Shown in pieces: positions 35,201 to 46,218 of a stretch of DNA of 64,000 bases. The DNA is taken from assembly GCA_963675135.1 (NCBI GenBank), contig OY776129.1, positions 60,017,028 to 60,081,027 of the forward strand. The letters run 5' to 3'. A program made the translations under genes and the position numbers. This stretch comes from Galeopsis tetrahit. Lineage: Eukaryota > Streptophyta > Magnoliopsida > Lamiales > Lamiaceae. Positions within the stretch are counted from its first letter, which is position 1; each line of letters opens with the position of its first letter. The notes beneath the pieces were generated by a model. That model saw only the letters and a program-made list of their open reading frames with translations. It was not told the DNA's origin and made no database searches.

Positions 35201-36171
35201 TAGGATGTACACTCAAGAACTACGACGAGCAGAACCAAACATCTCAGATGCATATATAGATGCTCGTATTCAACGTGAATTTTCCCGATGGTTCGAACGT
35301 TATGTGAGTACCATTTAATTAATTATGTTTTACGTAAATAAATTAATATTTATTTTAATTAATTTTAAATTGAGCCGTATAGGGACGGGATAACGCTCTA
35401 CACAGTCCATTCTTACGAGATCTCAGCAAGGGACCACTACGTCGTGTAAAGACTTACAACGGTTATATTGTGAAGGGCTACAGATTTCATACGTCTGGGT
35501 ATGCATCGACAAAGGGGACTACCAACAGTGGCGTCTGCGTTAGCAGTGCGAATTACAATGCAGATGCAAGTGATTACTTTGGGGTGTTACGGGAAGTCGT
35601 CGAAGTAGAATATCCAGGATATCCAGCAAAGACTGTAGTGTTGTTCAAGTGTCATTGGTTTGATTCAGGCCATCTAGGAACAAGAATTCACCCGGAGTAC
35701 AAGCTCGTTGATGTTAGTTCGAAAAGGACGTATGTTGCGGATGATCCATTTGTATTTGCCCATCAAGTATCTCAAGTATACTACTGCACATATCCGGGAG
35801 CTCCACGTGGTTATGAATGGCACGCTGTTTGCAAAGTAAAGGCAAGGTCAATGGTAGAAGTCCCTAAAAAGGACAAAAATACTGAAGATGAATCTCCATT
35901 TCAAACAGAACAAATAGAGACTCCAACTGAAGTCTTTACGGGAGATTTCAATCTTTCTGTACCCTTGACGGCTGCAAATCCCCAATTAATCGAAATTGAA
36001 GGTGAAGAGGAGGGGGATGAAGAAGAGGATGAAGAGGAGAATGAAGATGAGGATGAAGAGGAGAATGAAGAAGATGAGGATGAGGAGGAGGATGAGGATG
36101 AGGAAGATGATGATGATGAGGAGGAGGATAAGGACGAAGAGGAGGATGAAGACGATGAAGATGAAAATTAA
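32217..36171 (+). pseudogene. TNPD/TNP2 CACTA transposase, one nonsense codon
   Basis: Five exons: 32217-33858, 33943-34699, 34785-35114, 35204-35303 and 35383-36171. GT-AG borders, phases consistent, 1205 codons. Residues 5-75 are the transposase-associated domain (RRWMYCTPRM, CPCNAKKCQNKQYK). Residues 122-150 are four copies of a seven-residue EQQFGDE repeat. The TNP2 transposase region follows (MTWHDTDSSS, FAPFGMHGKQYSLW, TMRAALLWTISDFPAYGMLS, RSIFWDLPYWSSLLIRHNLD). Next come the DUF4218-like part (LPLNVWRAITELSLFFRDL, FNSMEHLPVHLAYEARICGP) and a DUF4216-like part (VLFKCHWFD). The last 58 residues are almost all Glu and Asp. The protein would cut and join the element ends. A TAG at 33276-33278 interrupts exon 1 just before AWKHLDNVFPDFA; nothing else is broken. 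A leader intron (donor TACG|GTAC at 32073, acceptor TTTAGCAG) ends directly before the ATG. Confidence 0.93.
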
Positions 36172-36364
36172 TTCAATTAATGTAATGTATTTATTTCTTA
36201 TTTTATAAAAGTTAATTAATTATTTATCATTTAGGTACAAATTATAAAAATTAAATTTACTATAAATATAAGTCACAACCAATATATATATTAATATATG
36301 TGGAAGAAATGAATTTTGTGATTTTTTTAAAAAATATTTTGGTAATTTAGTAAGTATATAGAAA

Positions 36365-36470
36365 AAATTGAATTATTTAAAAAAAAAAAAAAAAAAATCG
36401 CCAAAATGCTGACGGAATTCACTTTCCGTCGGTATTTACTTTTTAAAAATACCGACGGATAATCCGTCGG
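36365..36470. repeat. Second copy of the internal inverted-repeat module
   Basis: TTGAATTATTTAAAAAAAA.. followed by CGCCAAAATGCTGACGGAA, then ACTTTCCGTCGGTATTTA and head-to-head ACCGACGGATAATCCGTCGG. The same order (TTGAATTAATTAAAAAAAA, CGCCAAATGCCGACGGAA) occurs at 31665-31780, so the module is duplicated in direct orientation within the element. Confidence 0.75.
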
Positions 36471-36479
36471 TATTTACCC

Positions 36480-36490
36480 TTATATAAAAC
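36480..36490 (+). promoter_or_regulatory. TATA box upstream of the small basic ORF
   Basis: TTATATAAAAC followed by ACAACAACC, a good plant TATA and start-site arrangement, about 125 bp before the ATG at 36611. Together with the upstream inverted-repeat module it suggests a third promoter in the element. Confidence 0.5.
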
Positions 36491-36610
36491 AACAACCTAG
36501 GGTTTTCTTTCCGAAATTTCCTCCCTTTCCGAAATTTCCTCTCTCCCACCTCGCCTCCCTCCACCACCTCGCCTCCCTCCACCACTCTTCGACAAGCAAA
36601 GCATAAGGGT

Positions 36611-36778
36611 ATGAGAATAAGTAGAAGAAGAAGATTCGTCTTGAAGAAGAAGAAGAAGAAATCGGTTAATCGGAAGAAAAGTTGTGCCAAATCGGAGAAT
36701 GTGGTGGTCGTTTTGGAGGATTTGGGGGTTGAATATTTAGAAGCCCTGTTGAGCGATACAACCTTCATCACAAAGTAG
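36611..36778 (+). CDS. Small basic ORF of the CACTA element, unknown function
   Basis: 55 residues. The first half is strongly basic (ISRRRRFVLKKKKKKSVNRK), a likely nuclear-localisation or nucleic-acid-binding segment; the second half is acidic and hydrophobic (VVVVLEDLGVEYLEALL). It lies after a TATA box and after the second copy of the inverted-repeat module. A possible further exon begins after TTGTATTTCAG at 36860, with an acidic stretch SDDDENDELWPALLLFVWIA (36863-36961), but I could not find a donor in the right phase. I do not recognise the family, and chance coding cannot be excluded. Confidence 0.4.
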   Translation: MRISRRRRFVLKKKKKKSVNRKKSCAKSENVVVVLEDLGVEYLEALLSDTTFITK

Positions 36779-37304
36779 TTGGTGATACAACCTTTTTTTT
36801 TTTTGAGTTGTCAATTTGTATTTTGTTGTTTGAACAAACTGATTTGATTTTGTATTTCAGTTTCGGATGATGATGAAAACGACGAATTGTGGCCTGCTTT
36901 ACTACTCTTTGTTTGGATTGCCAGAGGTATTCCCAATTTGTATGCGTATAATATTGGATGATTTTGCTTGGAATTTCCCCCCTCTATTTGTTATAGATTC
37001 TAGTGTAGTATATGTAATTTATTGGTTTGTGTTAGTGGTAATTTTGTCACCAATTATATATGAATATCTTTAGATAACAATTAAAAATATCTCCCGATAG
37101 ACTTGCATATATAGTGTAGTTGGTTAGAATTTCTGTTATAAATTAAAGCTTAAATTGTATCCATGCATTATATATATATATACTATTATATTTAATTTTA
37201 AAAAGTATTTCGACAAACCAATGTCAATTAATTGTGGTCGGAAAATGAAATTCTGGTCGGGGCCTCCCCGGCCACCCATATTTTTTTATTAATATTTTGT
37301 TTTA

Positions 37305-37862
37305 CTGACGGATATTCCGTCGGTAAAATGCCAACGGATATTCCGTCGGTCAAATGCCGACGGATATTCCGTCGATATGTTAATTTCGAAATCATATTTT
37401 TTTATTCATTTTTTTGTTTTACTGACGGAAATTCCGTCGGTAAATTGCCGACGGATATTCCGTCGGTCAAATGCCGACGGAATATCCGTCGACATGTGAA
37501 TTTCGAAATCTATTCAAAAATTAATTTCTTTTATAATTATTTTAATTCATTCTAATTTATTTTATAATTATTTTAATTCATCGGAATGTTGACCCGGTTT
37601 GTTAAACGGGTTGTCCGAAATACCGACGGAATTTCCCTCGGTATTTCCGTCGGTAAATCCGACGGATAATCCGTCGGTAAATCCGTCGGAAATGCCGACG
37701 TAATCCAAAAATCCGTCGGCAAAAAATGCTGCCGCCGAAAAAGGGGACGACCGACATTCCGTCGGTAACCTCGGATGCCGACGGAAAATCCGTCGGTAAC
37801 CTCGGATGCCGACGGAAAATCCGTCGGTAAATCCGTCTCTAAAACGCACTTTTTTTGTAGTG
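37305..37862. repeat. 3' subterminal repeat cluster of the CACTA element
   Basis: Dense TGCCGACGGA, TCCGTCGGTA and TTCCGTCGG motifs in both orientations. A unit of about 120 bp (ATTTTTTTAT..TGTTTTACTGACGGA..) is duplicated at 37275-37385 and 37395-37505. The GGATGCCGACGGAAAATCCG unit is repeated at 37773 and 37805 just before the terminus. Confidence 0.85.
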
Positions 37863-37865
37863 CAA

Positions 37866-38252
37866 GTAATTAAATTAAAATATTATTTAATCAATGATCA
37901 AAAGAGAAAATTTATAATTCCGATCTATGCAGTAACATTATTTTCAATTTGAACGAGATGTGGGTGATTTATTTAGAGATTGTAAGATGTTTTATATTGA
38001 GATAAATTGTAATTATAGTTATAAATATATGGTCAATTATTGATGAATTTTATTGAAATCTTCAAGGCATAACTTAAATGAACATCAAAATATTTTATTA
38101 TAGGTAAATACTATATTAATGTGCTGAAGAGTGTATTTTTCAACCTTCCCCCACTATTCAATTTTGGATTTGTCCATAGGTGGTGCATGAATTTTATATT
38201 TGGACAGTTATCTAACGAGGATATTTTATGCATGTATGTTTTAATTATATTA
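37866..38252. other. Spacer right of the large CACTA element
   Basis: AT-rich; nothing coding or structured seen apart from the target-site duplication at its left edge. Confidence 0.5.
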
Positions 38253-38495
38253 CTTTCTCTATTCTCTTATAAACTTTTCATTTTGCTATTTTGTTTCGTC
38301 TATTTATAAGTTTTTTATATTCTTTTTAATAAATATCTATTAATTTTTTATTTTTACAATTCACTTTATATTTCAAAATTTTCTTTATGTCTCTCTCTTT
38401 CTAATCAAATCATTTATATTATATCTATTATTTAATCACTTTTTCTAATTCATATGTTAAAAAGTAACAAAAAATTTATAGACGGACAAAGAGAG
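38253..38495. mobile_element. Stowaway-type MITE
   Basis: Flanked by TA (38251-38252 and 38496-38497). The left end is CTTTCTCTATTCTCTTATAA; the right end is TTATAGACGGACAAAGAGAG. Interior sequence (ATATCTATTATTTAATCACT) is shared with the element at 60160-60391. Confidence 0.75.
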
Positions 38496-38568
38496 TAATT
38501 TATACTTCTTCCATTCTTTCGAAAGTTGTCCATTTTTCTTTGTTACATTGATTAAACAATATATTATA

Positions 38569-38890
38569 CTCCCTCCCTGAAAAATTTTCATACTTTGCTT
38601 TTTTGTTTGTCCCCGAAAAGTTTACTTACCTCAAAATAGAAATAATCACCACAATCCTCACCCTCATAATATACATATATTTACACTCAATCCACCTACT
38701 TTATTTACTTTATATATAAAAAATTATAAAATTATCCATCAATACTCTTATTATTACACTTTTTTCTTAAACCATTTGTCCAAAATTCCCCAAATAAGAA
38801 AATGTAGAGAGAGACTGTGGACTTTGGGAAAAAAAAATTGTAATTTCAGTGGAACGACAAAATGAGTAATTTTGAAAAAGACGGAGAGAG
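38569..38890. mobile_element. Stowaway-type MITE
   Basis: Flanked by TA (38567-38568 and 38891-38892). The left end is CTCCCTCCCTGAAAAATTTT; the right end is GAAAAAGACGGAGAGAG. It appears to have cut an older MITE whose left end (TACTTCTTCCATTCTTTCGA) is at 38505. Confidence 0.75.
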
Positions 38891-39158
38891 TATATTTTAG
38901 TTGAATCTAGTATATTGCATTTCAATATATACACACCACTAATTACATTGTTCAAGTGAAAAGGACAATAAAACCTACTTTGTGATATACACACCACTAA
39001 TTATATTGTTCAAGTGAAAAGGAGTAGTATTCAGGCAAACTAACTTATAACACGATTCAGTTAAAATTAGTTTCATGTATTACTTAAACGTTTTCAATTA
39101 CACAGTTCAATTGGTGAACATAACAAACTCTTTAATTAAATAAAACGAGACATGTAGT

Positions 39159-39206
39159 CAAGGACGGAGCCACACTGGGCCCAAAGGGGTCCAGTGGCCA
39201 CCCACC

Positions 39207-39247
<41 letters not shown>

Positions 39248-39790
39248 TATGCTAATTTTTTATTTAAATAATTATATATGTATTATTTTGGTAATTATTT
39301 TTATTATATATAAATAAAAATATTATTTTCATTTTAAGATATACATATTAAATTTAGACGGAACAAAAAATGAATGCTTACCTACAAAGTTTAGAAGGAA
39401 GATTTTTTTTTTCTCTTTTTCGTGTATTTTCTTTTTAAATTTATTTCATAATACTTTAAAAAATATATTGATTTAATAGATCGAGTCAATAGATTGATGG
39501 TGTGTTTGAGATTATTGTCTAAATTTTTGCTAAACTCACAAAAATATCCTTAAAATTGAACAATATTATTGATGTTTTTTTTTTTAAATAGTGTTTTAAT
39601 TTTTTTGTAGATTTATATTTAAAAGTATCATGATTAAATTATAACTGAAGAAAGAAAATGATTTTAAAAAAATTTAACGGTATTAATAATTAAGCAATTT
39701 TAAATTGTTTAGCTTCATTTTAAGTCGAAACTATCAAAACTTCTTATACAAATCGGGCCCCCCAATCATAATTTTCTGGCTCCGTCACTG
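39159..39790. mobile_element. hAT-like non-autonomous element with a 36-bp T run
   Basis: The left end is CAAGGACGGAGCCA; the reverse complement of the right end is CAGTGACGGAGCCAG. Flanks CATGTAGT and CATAGTCA are similar but not identical, so the 8-bp duplication has decayed or the borders are off by a base or two. A run of 36 T lies at 39209-39244. No coding capacity. Confidence 0.6.
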
Positions 39791-40107
39791 CATAGTCAGT
39801 AATCACGAACTATATATAAAAGGTAGGCATCCCTTATCACTTAGTAATCAATCAAGACAAACAGAACAGGCGAAAAACTAAAATTTAATTATTTCTGTAA
39901 CTTTGTAGTACATATTAATATATATTTTTCGTTCTGAATGATCATGTTCTCCTAATAAATTGCGCTGATTACGATCCATTTCCACTCTTATATTTTTCTA
40001 ACCTAAAAATGGAGGTGCGAATTCTTATAAATTAAGCAATAGGAATTTGTGGCAACTCTTGTCACATGGCATGTTTATTTCAAATTGACTAATAATTAAT
40101 TACCTCA
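39791..40107. other. Non-coding spacer
   Basis: AT-rich DNA between the hAT-like element and the SINE; nothing recognised. Confidence 0.5.
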
Positions 40108-40121
40108 ATTATCAGCTTGTT

Positions 40122-40232
40122 TTTTTTTATGGAAGTTAAATACCCATCCTTTTTTTCCTTCCCCATGACTCGAACCCAGAACCTAAGGTCTAGGGAGTGG
40201 TGCTCTAACCACTTGAGCTATCCCACTTTGTC
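40122..40232 (-). mobile_element. tRNA-derived SINE with 14-bp target duplication
   Basis: Read on the minus strand it starts GGGATAGCTCAAGTGGTTAG (A box), then carries GGTTCTGGGTTCGAGTCATG (B box) and ends in an A run. Perfect direct repeats ATTATCAGCTTGTT flank it (40108-40121 and 40233-40246). Head, tail and duplication are those of a retroposed SINE, not of a functional tRNA gene. Confidence 0.85.
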
Positions 40233-40649
40233 ATTATCAGCTTGTTCACTCTTATTAGTTATTACAGATTAGTAGAAGAGTTAATTTTGGATTTACATTC
40301 TCTTTATTTAAAATTTTCAATAAAAATTAAATGTGATTGTTACATTGTTAATATTTTTATCTCATTTTCGAATAAGGGATGACAATAAATAATTATTGAT
40401 TGAAGAAAATTGATGATAGGTTGTGAAGTATTAGATAATTAATATAAATGCATTGATTCTATTTTTTTTTTTTACAAGTTCAAACTTTTAAATAAAACAT
40501 ACTCGATACTCCTCTTTTATGGTATTAGAGAATTTTAGACTCATTGCTCACGTACACTCACAGGTTCTGGAATCAACGGAAAGCAATTTCACTCATATTA
40601 AATTGTTCACTCGATAACTTTTAGATGATACTGAATTCTTGGTGTCAGA

Positions 40650-40700
40650 ACCTCAGGCTCATGCCCAGACGTCCTGAGTTCGATTCCTGCTGAAATAAAC
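40650..40700 (+). repeat. Possible older SINE head
   Basis: GTCCTGAGTTCGATTCCTGC at about 40670 matches an RNA polymerase III B box, and CTCAGGCTCATGCCC lies upstream. No clear A box, tail or target duplication was found. Confidence 0.3.
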
Positions 40701-43700
40701 TCGTATTCCGTCTCATTGCTCTTAAGTTAACCACACAGTTATACATGTTTGTTCTTATTAGAGATAATCTCTTTCTCACGGTTCTTATTATCATGATCAT
40801 TCTTGTTACCATTGAATTGAAAACATTTTGAATCAATAATCAACTTTGTCGAAATAGGATTGCAGAGAGACAATTAAATTGGTATAAAAGAAACAGAAGA
40901 ATGATGATCAATAGTTGGTTGGTGCACATGCGGGTATGGGCGGAAGGATATCATAAAATCAGCCATAGTGGGACAATGAATTAAGCTAGGCATCATCAAG
41001 AGTCGTATCTTGTGAAACAACGACTTTTGCCACAAATAAATTAATCACCCATCCCATCCATACCAATATCTTATCGATAATTACGCAAAATGTTCGTGTG
41101 CATCCACATTTATGAACATCATTATATTGGTCATAGAATATTTTCGGTATTTCACATGTAAAGTGAAAAGTAATGATTTTTCAATAATAATATATATCAT
41201 GACAACTAGTGTTAAAGATTTTGACAATAAAATATATAGTAAAATAAGAAAAATAGCTCATATGAATGAAATCGCCACACAAAGTAAAGGAGAAAATTAA
41301 ACCATGCACACTATTATTTTGAATTTTAATCATATTAACATTAAAAAATTTGCTATAGAGTTTGATGCATAATATTTTTGTTAATTGTAAACTGATCACT
41401 ACCTCTGCCACTAATTAATTAATGTACATGCAAATGATTGATAAATATTAAATTCAACAAATTTCAGCAAGTTGTATACTATAGATTCAACAAATCGGGA
41501 TTGTGTTGGATATTTTTTATTTATTTATATTAACTTCCCAGATATGATATAAGTCAATAGTATATAATTATATATATATTGATATTTGAAATGGGTCCAC
41601 CTAAGTAATTGAAGAACCAAACATATATAATGCAATTATTTGTAATAAACTGCCTGTACACATGCGTGATATTGCTAGCTTGTTACATAACAAAATAATT
41701 ACCTCGATCGATCTACTATTTCCTTCTAACGAGATGATCATTAATTATTCACTAAACTCACAAATATAATTATACATATTGTGATTGGTATTAACGTAAA
41801 AAAAAAAAAAAAAAATTATACTGATTCTTGTTATATTTATTACTGACTATTTTCTTTTTTAGAGATCACAAGATTCTTTTCAATCCACCATTAACTATGT
41901 ATAATTTACAATTTAGTATTCGTAGTGTGCGTATTAAGTGTGAACGGTTAAAAAAAAAAAATTAAGTGCAGTCGAAGGAGTAATTATTAATCTACCTTAA
42001 AATTTACAAAATATAGAGACGTATGTTATTGTGAAATTTGTCATCATCTCGACCACTATAAATTAGCAAGAGCCAAGAGCATGACGACACATATATGGTC
42101 ACATTAATTACTTCTTATGATTTTTTCATAATATTATAACCACATGATGTATACTTTTCCCTTCATTTGTGTGTACTTTTTAATCTATACGCACAATATA
42201 TATGTACTTTTATTTATTCGTGTTGGTTGGGCTAAAATAATTTGCACCCTCTTTTATAAACTCAGTATGAGACGGATCATGAGACTAATCCAAATTAAAT
42301 GTACTTTATTTAATTTGTTACTCATTTACCCACTAATAATATTTATTCTTTTTTCTTATTGTTCATAGGAAAGTGATAAGTTTTACTTATATTAAATGAT
42401 ACTACTACAGTACTACGGTATTAGACGGGATGTTAATAAAATCTAATTATACAAGATATATAATGCATTAATTCACATATACAAATAAGTTTGTTTATCC
42501 CGTAAAATTAATTACTCCGTATATTATTTATATATATATATATTTAAATACTATATATGTATAAAATTGGATGAGATCACTTGTTTCAATTTTATTTTTC
42601 AACATCTTATTCCAATTTTATTATTTCACATCTTATTCCACTAAATAAGACATTTTTTTTCACAGACCGAGTGAAAAATTAATATCTAAATGTCAATATA
42701 AAGTTTTTAATAGAGACATAGAAGAATATATCGAAATCAAGGCTCACGCGCGGGTTTGAACAATTCAATTCTTCTGTTACATTTTTTATTTTTTACTTGA
42801 TATTTCATCATATTGAATTATTAACACATGTTGCTCTATTTATTATGAGATTTTGGTTATTTTTTAAAATATATATGTCAATAATCTACGATTATAAAAT
42901 AACAAAATTGAAACATGTAATTTAATTCATATGGGTTCAGAATGTCCTAGACAAGAACTCTTTTTTCGTTTGTTCACCATTACACAATTACGTACGTACA
43001 TATGCGGCATGTAATTACGCTTTTGAATCATTAATGCCATCCTTTTCGATCTTGCATTGCATTATGGAGTATAACCTTTAGTTACATCCATAATTAACGA
43101 AAAATCATGCTTAATTAATTTAAGCATTTCATTCATGGCAAATCATGCATGTTATTCAAAACCATAATATTCATGACGTACTAATCGTTACAATCTTAGA
43201 CCTGCATGTGTTAACTGCATGGATAGATCGATTGGTTGTTTGATCGAGTTATTTTTTCGATCTTATGTGCATGTGATTTTTTTTTTTAAATCTTTTATCT
43301 TGTGATTGGTCCATTTCAACCCATCATTGTATGTTTCATCTATATATATTATATAATATACCTAATATTTATATTATACTAAAGTTTATACTGACGATAT
43401 AAAACATATGAAAGAAAAATATTATTTTAAAAAATAGATATATTTTGAAAGTTTATTATTGGTACGTGGCCAGAGTTGCGAGATTTATCATATATAATGT
43501 AAGCAACCATACAAATTATGTTTTTCAAATAATGAGCTGTGACATGTGATTACGATTAATCGTTGATGGCGTGTGTGATTTCAACTTTATATCATTGATG
43601 ACAAAATCGATCAAGTTGGCCGCACCAGTGCTCAACCGAAATGGGCGTGCTAAAGCAGAAATGAGATTAAGCGTTTCTTAGGCGATTTAGTCGGATCTAG

Positions 43701-45006
43701 GCGCGCGGTCATTTTGTTAGATCGTCCACGTCATTTTAGAGATTGTTTTAAAATTTCCACCCAAATTTTCAACGGCACATAAATTATTTTTGTTTTTTTC
43801 TTCTTTATTTAAAGGAATTATTATGATTATTGTTTTTTTCCAATACAAATTGATGATTTTTAAGAATTAATTGTATCATGATTTTATATTGCCATTAAAA
43901 AAATTAGGTATAAAAAAATTGGACGGCTCAACTAGTAATATTGCTGAAGATACTACCACTAATGCATATTGCTGAAAAAGAGATTTAATGATTTTGTACC
44001 TGATTTTATTTTATTGTAATTACAAAATTATTATTTTATTTTAATGTTTTTTTAATAGATTTGCATCAGTTCTATGATGACTTAAAAAATTCGACACAAT
44101 ATTTTAGTAATTGTGTATCGCATTAGAACCTGCCAATGCCCATATCATATGTTCCGCCAATTTAATTAAACACGGAGGTCGATTGTATCAGAATTGAATT
44201 AGTAATATTTAAATCCAACATTCCCTTAATTAATTCACTAACCCTCCGATTCAGATATTTTTAATACAGTCCTTTGGAGAAAAAAGATCCTCGTCACTTC
44301 AGTTGTCAACACGTCAATAAACTTTCCATTAATTAACCATCCCATGATCCCATCCTAATGGTCAATATCTATTCCTTTTTAATTTGTTAAAAAATAGTCC
44401 CCTTTTTTTAGTGGATAAAATGTTTAAAATATCCATATTTAAAGAATGATTATTATTTTAATATTTAATAAATAAAAATATATTAAAAAAGTTCATAGGT
44501 AAAATTTAGAATTTTAGACAAAAAATAAATGATGTTCTACTAACTTGGGTAAAAAATGAAAGGAAACCGGCCATGATTTTGGGACCGGGCCGGGGGTACG
44601 TGAGTGATCATTAATTTCAAATACTAATATCCAAAACTTATTGTAAAAACGTTAGAAAAGACCCTTTGATTTCTTTGTTCCATTTTTCATAAGAGTATTT
44701 CACTAGATTATTAACACAAGTGGGACGTTGATTAAACGACACATATCAACAATTTATAGTGTGGAAAAAAGGGGAGGGGAGGGGAGGGGATTATGATGTT
44801 GGGAGTTTCCAAGAGTGGGAAGAAACTAACTTGTGATGTTTTGTGATGACAAAAGCTGTCAGATCACATACATTCATACTATATAGTACAGTACTGCACT
44901 GCACAGCACAGCACATACATATATAGGAGTATATCGAGAGAGAGGGAAAAATAAAAAGGAAAAACGACAAAAAGGGTCATTAACTGAAACAGCTCATTGA
45001 GGTCAA
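40701..45006. other. Long intergenic region
   Basis: 4.3 kb of AT-rich DNA without a supportable gene. Short frames (62-76 codons) are AT-driven. Seen in passing: a TA-rich microsatellite near 42525-42545, a GC-richer island at 43570-43760 of unknown nature, a GGGGAGGGGAGGGGAGGGG run at 44771-44790, and CACTGCACTGCACAGCACAG near 44892. The last few hundred bases should include the promoter of the HLH gene at 45195. Confidence 0.55.
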
Positions 45007-45194
45007 GTGTTGAAAAAGTCAGTGAAGCATATATATTTTGCAAAGCGCCCACATGGCCACTGGCCTCCCCCTCCCCCACCCCCCTCTCACTCCACACTAT
45101 CTATCATTTTTATTTATTTATACCTCTCATTTCTTATTCCTACTCATATCACAAACACACTCATCACTTCATTTAATTTTTCTGTGGAGGAATC

Positions 45195-45422
45195 ATGGGA
45201 TGCAATGGAGGAAAAAAGCCCAAGATTTCAACAAGAAAAGGTGGTAAGAAAATGGGTACTGGATTTTCAGTGGAAATGAAAGTTCAAAAGTTGCAAAAAA
45301 TCATACCAGGGGGAGAAGGGCTGAATCCCGAAAGCCTTTTGCTTAGAACAGCAGATTATATATTGCTTCTTAAGCTTCAGATTAATGCTTTGCAAGCTCT
45401 TAACAATTTACATATTTCTTAA
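45195..45422 (+). CDS. Small atypical HLH protein (PAR1/IBH1-type, lacking a DNA-binding basic region)
   Basis: A single exon of 75 residues. The N-terminus is short and lysine rich (CNGGKKPKISTRKGGKK). It is followed by a helix-loop-helix: VEMKVQKLQKIIPGG (helix 1), a short loop EGLNPESLL, and LLRTADYILLLKLQINALQA (helix 2). The KLQKIIPGG core and the ADYI..L..Q motif are typical of plant atypical HLH proteins such as the PAR1 and IBH1 groups. The HxxxExxxR residues of a DNA-binding basic region are absent. Such proteins sequester other bHLH factors, often in light, brassinosteroid or growth responses. Which subgroup this belongs to is not certain. The ATG lies at the end of a pyrimidine-rich leader, and neighbouring frames 45007-45279 are shadows. 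Confidence 0.8.
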   Translation: MGCNGGKKPKISTRKGGKKMGTGFSVEMKVQKLQKIIPGGEGLNPESLLLRTADYILLLKLQINALQALNNLHIS

Positions 45423-46218
45423 ATTCTTTTCTTCATTTTTACTACTACACTTTTTAGTGTACGTTTATTATTGCATTCATCAAGGAGTTGATTAATTGCG
45501 TTGTAGTTGATCGCAACAACCCTTTACTGCTTTTTAAATCATTTCTAGAATATAATTAATTAATTATTATGTAATAGTAATTTTTCTCTATTTGATGTAA
45601 TAAGCTTGCTAGTATTAATGAATTATGCTACATTTTGTGAAATTAATTAAGGTTGTTTATCCCACTTTTAAGATTATTACTACTTATATATGTAGACTAT
45701 CCGACTTAATTACTTTGGGTTGAAATCGAATTCTCTAAATTGTGTACGTACTCTTAGCTTCGTGTATATCTCAAGCCCAAATTGAATATAACTATTGCAT
45801 AATTTTGACTTTAGTAGTAAAAATTAACGAGGGATTTAAATACAATTTGCAATTTGTTGTACAGTATATTACTTGTATAATTTTGACTTTGTTCTTTCAA
45901 ATAATGTGTTTAACTTTAGATTTAGGATCGATGTACTGAATTGTCAGATTAATTTTGAAGTTAACGGGACAAATAAGTAAATTTAATGTGATTAAATCAA
46001 CATTTTGTACTTATCAGTTATCAAAATGAAACAAGAAAAAAAAATGAATTTAAGGAGAGCTTGGGCCACAAGAACGATGGTATGGGTCATGGTCGGCCCA
46101 CTATAGACCCGGGCATTAATTGGGTCCAGAACTGACGAAAAAACAGGCAAGCCCAAATAGAATGTACACAAAACATAACTACTGTATTGCAGTGACACTC
46201 AAATGTATATTTACATAA
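45423..46218. other. 3' flank of the HLH gene
   Basis: AT-rich; no gene recognised. It ends with the 9-bp TTTACATAA that is duplicated around the next element. Confidence 0.5.

Larger units (their letters stand above)
27783..37862 (+). mobile_element. Full-length CACTA (En/Spm) DNA transposon, 10,080 bp
   Basis: The left terminus is CACTACAAAAAACGCGCGCT; the reverse complement of the right terminus is CACTACAAAAAAAGTGCGTT. The 3-bp flanks are CAA on both sides (27780-27782 and 37863-37865). Subterminal regions carry many copies of TGCTGACGGA/TGCCGACGGA and their complements in both orientations (27812-28120, 37305-37500, 37620-37850), the expected transposase-binding sites. Inside are a TNPA/Ptta-type gene (29198-30877), an antisense GRF zinc-finger ORF (31207-31596), a TNPD/TNP2 gene (32217-36171) and a small basic ORF (36611-36778). 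All borders are clean and the termini are intact, but each of the three larger genes has one nonsense codon. Confidence 0.95.

Noticed and set aside
35996..36208. Met/Arg/Lys-rich plus-strand frame
   Set aside because: Shifted frame over the acidic tail of the TNPD gene.
37232..37849. Frames in the 3' end of the CACTA element with DGFSVG/TDIPSVK repeats
   Set aside because: They translate the subterminal GCCGACGG repeats.
40122..40232. Functional tRNA gene
   Set aside because: A and B boxes are present, but no cloverleaf-compatible 3' end was seen, and the A-run tail and target duplication show a SINE.
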